16,387 bases of DNA from Erythrobacter sp. UBA2510 (GTDB lineage Bacteria > Pseudomonadota > Alphaproteobacteria > Sphingomonadales > Sphingomonadaceae), in the NCBI GenBank assembly GCA_002341345.1, contig DDNW01000174.1:6079-22465 (forward strand). The letters are read 5' to 3'. The translations under genes and the position numbers were made by a program. Within the stretch, counting starts at the first letter, position 1, and every line of letters starts with the position of its first letter. Below the pieces are notes generated by a model. It made no database searches and was not told the DNA's origin. It saw only the letters and a list, made by a program, of their open reading frames with translations. This document shows, in pieces, positions 14,998-16,387 of this stretch.

Positions 14998-15030
14998 TTG
15001 CGAAAATAGTCGCAAAATCGGGCGCAAAAT
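14998..15030 (-). promoter_or_regulatory. Candidate operator and promoter for the AGCS gene
   Basis: TTGCGA-AAATAG-TCGCAA (14998-15015) is a perfect 6-6-6 dyad with an AT-rich centre, and CGCAAAAT recurs at 15011 and 15023 (12-bp period). On the minus strand the TTGCGA at 15010-15015 could be a -35 with TATTTT at 14986-14991 as -10 (18-nt spacer), which would place the dyad over the promoter. The regulator is unknown. Confidence 0.4.
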
Positions 15031-15079
15031 TGAAAAACCACGCACGAATTCAAGCTTGACGTCACGGCGATCGGCGCAC

Positions 15080-15095
15080 GGTCTGTCGGCAGACC
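15080..15095 (+). other. GC-rich hairpin upstream of secE
   Basis: GGTCTG-TCGG-CAGACC is a perfect 6-bp stem with a tetraloop and no T-run. It precedes the candidate secE promoter, so it is probably not in the secE transcript. Confidence 0.3.
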
Positions 15096-15119
15096 TCGAC
15101 CGGCTCCCAAAATGAACCG

Positions 15120-15145
15120 CCAAGACGCACCCCCAAGACGCACCC
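15120..15145 (+). repeat. Perfect tandem duplication of a 13-bp unit
   Basis: CCAAGACGCACCC occurs twice with no gap, ending directly at the candidate secE -35 element (TTGCCA at 15146). Confidence 0.85.
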
Positions 15146-15174
15146 TTGCCAATCGCGCGGGCCGGGCCTAGATA
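15146..15174 (+). promoter_or_regulatory. Candidate promoter of secE-nusG
   Basis: TTGCCA (15146-15151) and TAGATA (15169-15174) with a 17-nt spacer. The -35 is identical to that proposed for tRNA-Trp; the -10 is poor. It would give a leader of roughly 130 nt containing the 15213-15229 hairpin. Confidence 0.35.
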
Positions 15175-15212
15175 GCCAGCGTCTTCCGACATCGGAGCCT
15201 TGCCTTGCCCCT

Positions 15213-15229
15213 CCCGGAACCTGTCCGGG
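15213..15229 (+). other. Hairpin in the putative secE leader
   Basis: CCCGGA-ACCTG-TCCGGG is a perfect 6-bp stem with a 5-nt loop, about 80 nt before the secE start. No T-tract follows, so attenuation by intrinsic termination is not indicated. Confidence 0.35.
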
Positions 15230-15310
15230 GCGGCGATGGGGTCTACCCAAAAGAGGCTGCGACACCGGAAAGCGCGAAGAAAGTTCAACCAGCGAGCATT
15301 GCGAGCCGCC

Positions 15311-15520
15311 ATGGCCGAAGACAGCAAGAAAAAGACCTCTCCCGGCGAATTCATCCGTCAGGTGCGTTCGGAGACCTCCAAGGTCGTGTGGCCGACCTGG
15401 CCTGAAACCGTGCGTACGGCGATCTTCGTCGGCATCCTGGTGCTGATCCTGTCGCTGTTCTTCCTCGGCGTCGATTCGCTGTTCGGTTGGGTCGTGCAGA
15501 ATTTGCTGGCGCTGGTCTGA
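15311..15520 (+). CDS. secE: Preprotein translocase subunit SecE
   Basis: Single-span subunit of the SecYEG translocon. The 69-aa protein has a Lys-rich start, the conserved amphipathic stretch SPGEFIRQVRSETSKVVWPTWPET (written here across residues about 9-32), and one transmembrane helix near 35-57 (AIFVGILVLILSLFFLG). The start at ATG 15311 gives the length usual for alphaproteobacteria; the ribosome site is weak (GCGAG). nusG follows after 62 nt, so secE-nusG form the usual pair. Confidence 0.95.
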   Translation: MAEDSKKKTSPGEFIRQVRSETSKVVWPTWPETVRTAIFVGILVLILSLFFLGVDSLFGWVVQNLLALV

Positions 15521-15582
15521 AGTATCGGCCCACTGACGAACCACTAGACGACGAATAATTTAGACAAGGGAATTCCAGACAG

Positions 15583-16119
15583 ATGGCCCGCTGGTACATC
15601 ATCCACGCCTATTCCGGTTTTGAGAACAAGGTCCGCGATTCGATCATCGCCGAGGCTGAGCGTCTGGGCCTGTCCGAAGCGGTCGAAGAGGTCGAAGTGC
15701 CGACCGAGACCGTGACCGAGGTCAAGCGTGGCAAGAAGGTGCAGACCGAGCGCAAGTTCATGCCCGGCTACGTACTCGCCAAGCTCAAGCTGACCGACGA
15801 CGTCTACCACCTCGTCAAGAATACGCCCAAGGTCACCGGCTTTCTGGGCGCGGGCGGCAAGCCGCAACCCATTTCCGAGCGCGAGGCAGCCCGCTATTTT
15901 GGCGGCGTGGAAGAGGCCAAGTCGGCCCCCAAGAAGCAGATCAGCGTCGAGTACGAGATCGGCGATTCGGTCAAGGTGCTCGAAGGGCCCTTCGCCAGCT
16001 TCAACGGCGTGGTCGAGGAGCTCGATTTCGACAAGTCCAAGGTCAAGGTCTCGGTTTCGATCTTCGGCCGCGCGACCCCGGTCGAACTCGACTTTGAGCA
16101 GGTCGAACTGGCCAAATAA
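15583..16119 (+). CDS. nusG: Transcription termination/antitermination protein NusG
   Basis: Binds RNA polymerase to promote elongation and links to Rho or to ribosomal S10. The 178-aa protein starts with the NGN signature ARWYIIHAYSGFENKV, contains KFMPGYVLAKL (about 58-68) and VTGFLGAGGKPQPIS, and ends with a KOW domain (about 126-178: GDSVKVLEGPFASFNGVV, then a C-terminal ELDFEQVELAK). AAGG lies 13 nt upstream of the ATG. The ribosomal gene rplK, often next, does not follow within the window. Confidence 0.97.
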   Translation: MARWYIIHAYSGFENKVRDSIIAEAERLGLSEAVEEVEVPTETVTEVKRGKKVQTERKFMPGYVLAKLKLTDDVYHLVKNTPKVTGFLGAGGKPQPISEREAARYFGGVEEAKSAPKKQISVEYEIGDSVKVLEGPFASFNGVVEELDFDKSKVKVSVSIFGRATPVELDFEQVELAK

Positions 16120-16161
16120 GGTCGCCCCCGTCGGCAGTCCTGTACGCTTGTAATCATTGAA

Positions 16162-16226
16162 CGCGAAATCCTGCATGGCAGCGCCATGCAGTGATGAAAG
16201 CCTGCGCGAAATCCTTGTGCGCGGGC
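16162..16226 (+). terminator. Two consecutive hairpins after nusG, possible terminator
   Basis: Hairpin one: CTGCATGGC/GCCATGCAG (16171-16191), a perfect 9-bp stem with a 3-nt loop. Hairpin two: GCCTGCGC/GCGCGGGC (16200-16226), 8 bp with one G-T pair, followed by AATCTTTG. An 11-bp direct repeat, CGCGAAATCCT, occurs at 16162 and 16205. The T-tract is weak, so efficiency is uncertain, but the layout fits the end of the secE-nusG transcript. Confidence 0.45.
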
Positions 16227-16313
16227 AATCTTTGCTGTGATCCTGTTCCCCCGAGCCTTTATGGTTCGACGCATTGTAACCCGATGCCGCCTTCCACAAG
16301 GGGACCCTCCCGA

Positions 16314-16387
16314 ATGCTTCACAGCCACCTGCGCCCGCTCTCCCGACTGTTGACCTGTGCCGCCGCGCTGGCGCTGTCGGCAACCCC
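16314..16387 (+). CDS. Start of an exported protein gene (3' end outside window)
   Basis: Only 24 codons are present. The ATG at 16314 has AAGGGGA about 9 nt upstream, a strong ribosome site. The peptide MLHSHLRPLSRLLTCAAAL continues into ALSATP: a basic n-region and an Ala/Leu-rich hydrophobic core, typical of a Sec signal peptide. The family cannot be told. Confidence 0.65.
   Translation, partial: MLHSHLRPLSRLLTCAAALALSAT

Larger units (their letters stand above)
14912..15310. other. Divergent intergenic region between the symporter gene and secE
   Basis: About 400 nt. The symporter half (14940-15060) is AT-rich and carries the TTGCGA-N6-TCGCAA dyad. The secE half holds a GGTCTG/CAGACC hairpin (15080-15095), a 13-bp tandem duplication, a candidate promoter and a CCCGGA/TCCGGG hairpin (15213-15229). 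I see no credible gene; an in-frame extension of secE back to 15200 lacks a ribosome site and would add 37 atypical residues. Confidence 0.6.

Noticed and set aside
15046..15063. GAATTC, AAGCTT and GACGTC directly abutting, like a cloning polylinker
   Set aside because: No vector sequence flanks it, the context is continuous with a normal symporter/secE intergenic region, and three palindromic hexamers can abut by chance. Worth only a glance at the raw assembly.
1..16387. CRISPR array, prophage, insertion sequence or toxin-antitoxin module
   Set aside because: No regularly spaced repeats, transposase, integrase or toxin-like gene pair could be found on either strand.

Overview
The window reads as chromosomal DNA of a GC-rich alphaproteobacterium, most probably a sphingomonad of the Erythrobacteraceae type. 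Reasons: an HWE-kinase bacteriophytochrome with heme oxygenase, an NDUFA12-type complex I accessory subunit followed by a DUF2155 lipoprotein, a candidate EcfG-type (GGAAC-N17-CGTT) promoter, and a tRNA-Trp / secE / nusG neighbourhood. The taxonomic call is inference from gene content. I see no transposase, integrase, prophage or CRISPR array; the content is mainly housekeeping and stress-related.

Layout. 1-2980 (minus): heme oxygenase bphO and bacteriophytochrome bphP, joined by a 4-nt ATGA overlap. BphP runs off the left edge inside its C-terminal receiver domain. 3118-3558 (plus): a DUF2721 membrane protein. 3555-5856 (minus): telA, an XpaC-like membrane protein and a polyhydroxyalkanoate (PHA)-system protein, each pair sharing one base (TGATG). 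5981-7968 (plus): a DUF389 membrane protein and a MAPEG protein. 7999-9759 (minus): a fatty acyl-AMP ligase. 9895-11942 (plus): recX, a DUF192 lipoprotein, NDUFA12 and a DUF2155 lipoprotein. 11891-12637 (minus): aat, overlapping the DUF2155 gene tail to tail. 12746-12821: tRNA-Trp(CCA). 13152-13298: a 48-aa protein under a candidate general-stress promoter. 13376-14911 (minus): an AGCS-family sodium:amino-acid symporter. 15311-16119 (plus): secE and nusG. 16314 to the end: the start of a gene with a signal peptide.

How the parts relate. BphO cleaves heme to biliverdin, the chromophore BphP attaches, so that pair is a self-contained red/far-red light sensor. TelA and XpaC-like genes are also neighbours in Firmicutes (B. 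subtilis yaaN/xpaC), so their coupling here probably reflects joint function; the PHA-system gene is an unusual third member. SecE and NusG serve protein export and transcription elongation. RecX regulates RecA; Aat marks proteins for N-end-rule degradation.

The least explained part is the non-coding DNA around tRNA-Trp and the symporter. It holds a triple 13-bp repeat before the tRNA, a REP-like palindrome, a 10-bp inverted repeat bracketing the EcfG-type promoter, and a TTGCGA-N6-TCGCAA dyad before the symporter. I do not find a clearly new multi-gene system; the best candidates are the telA/xpaC-like/PHA-type operon and the stress-promoter small gene.
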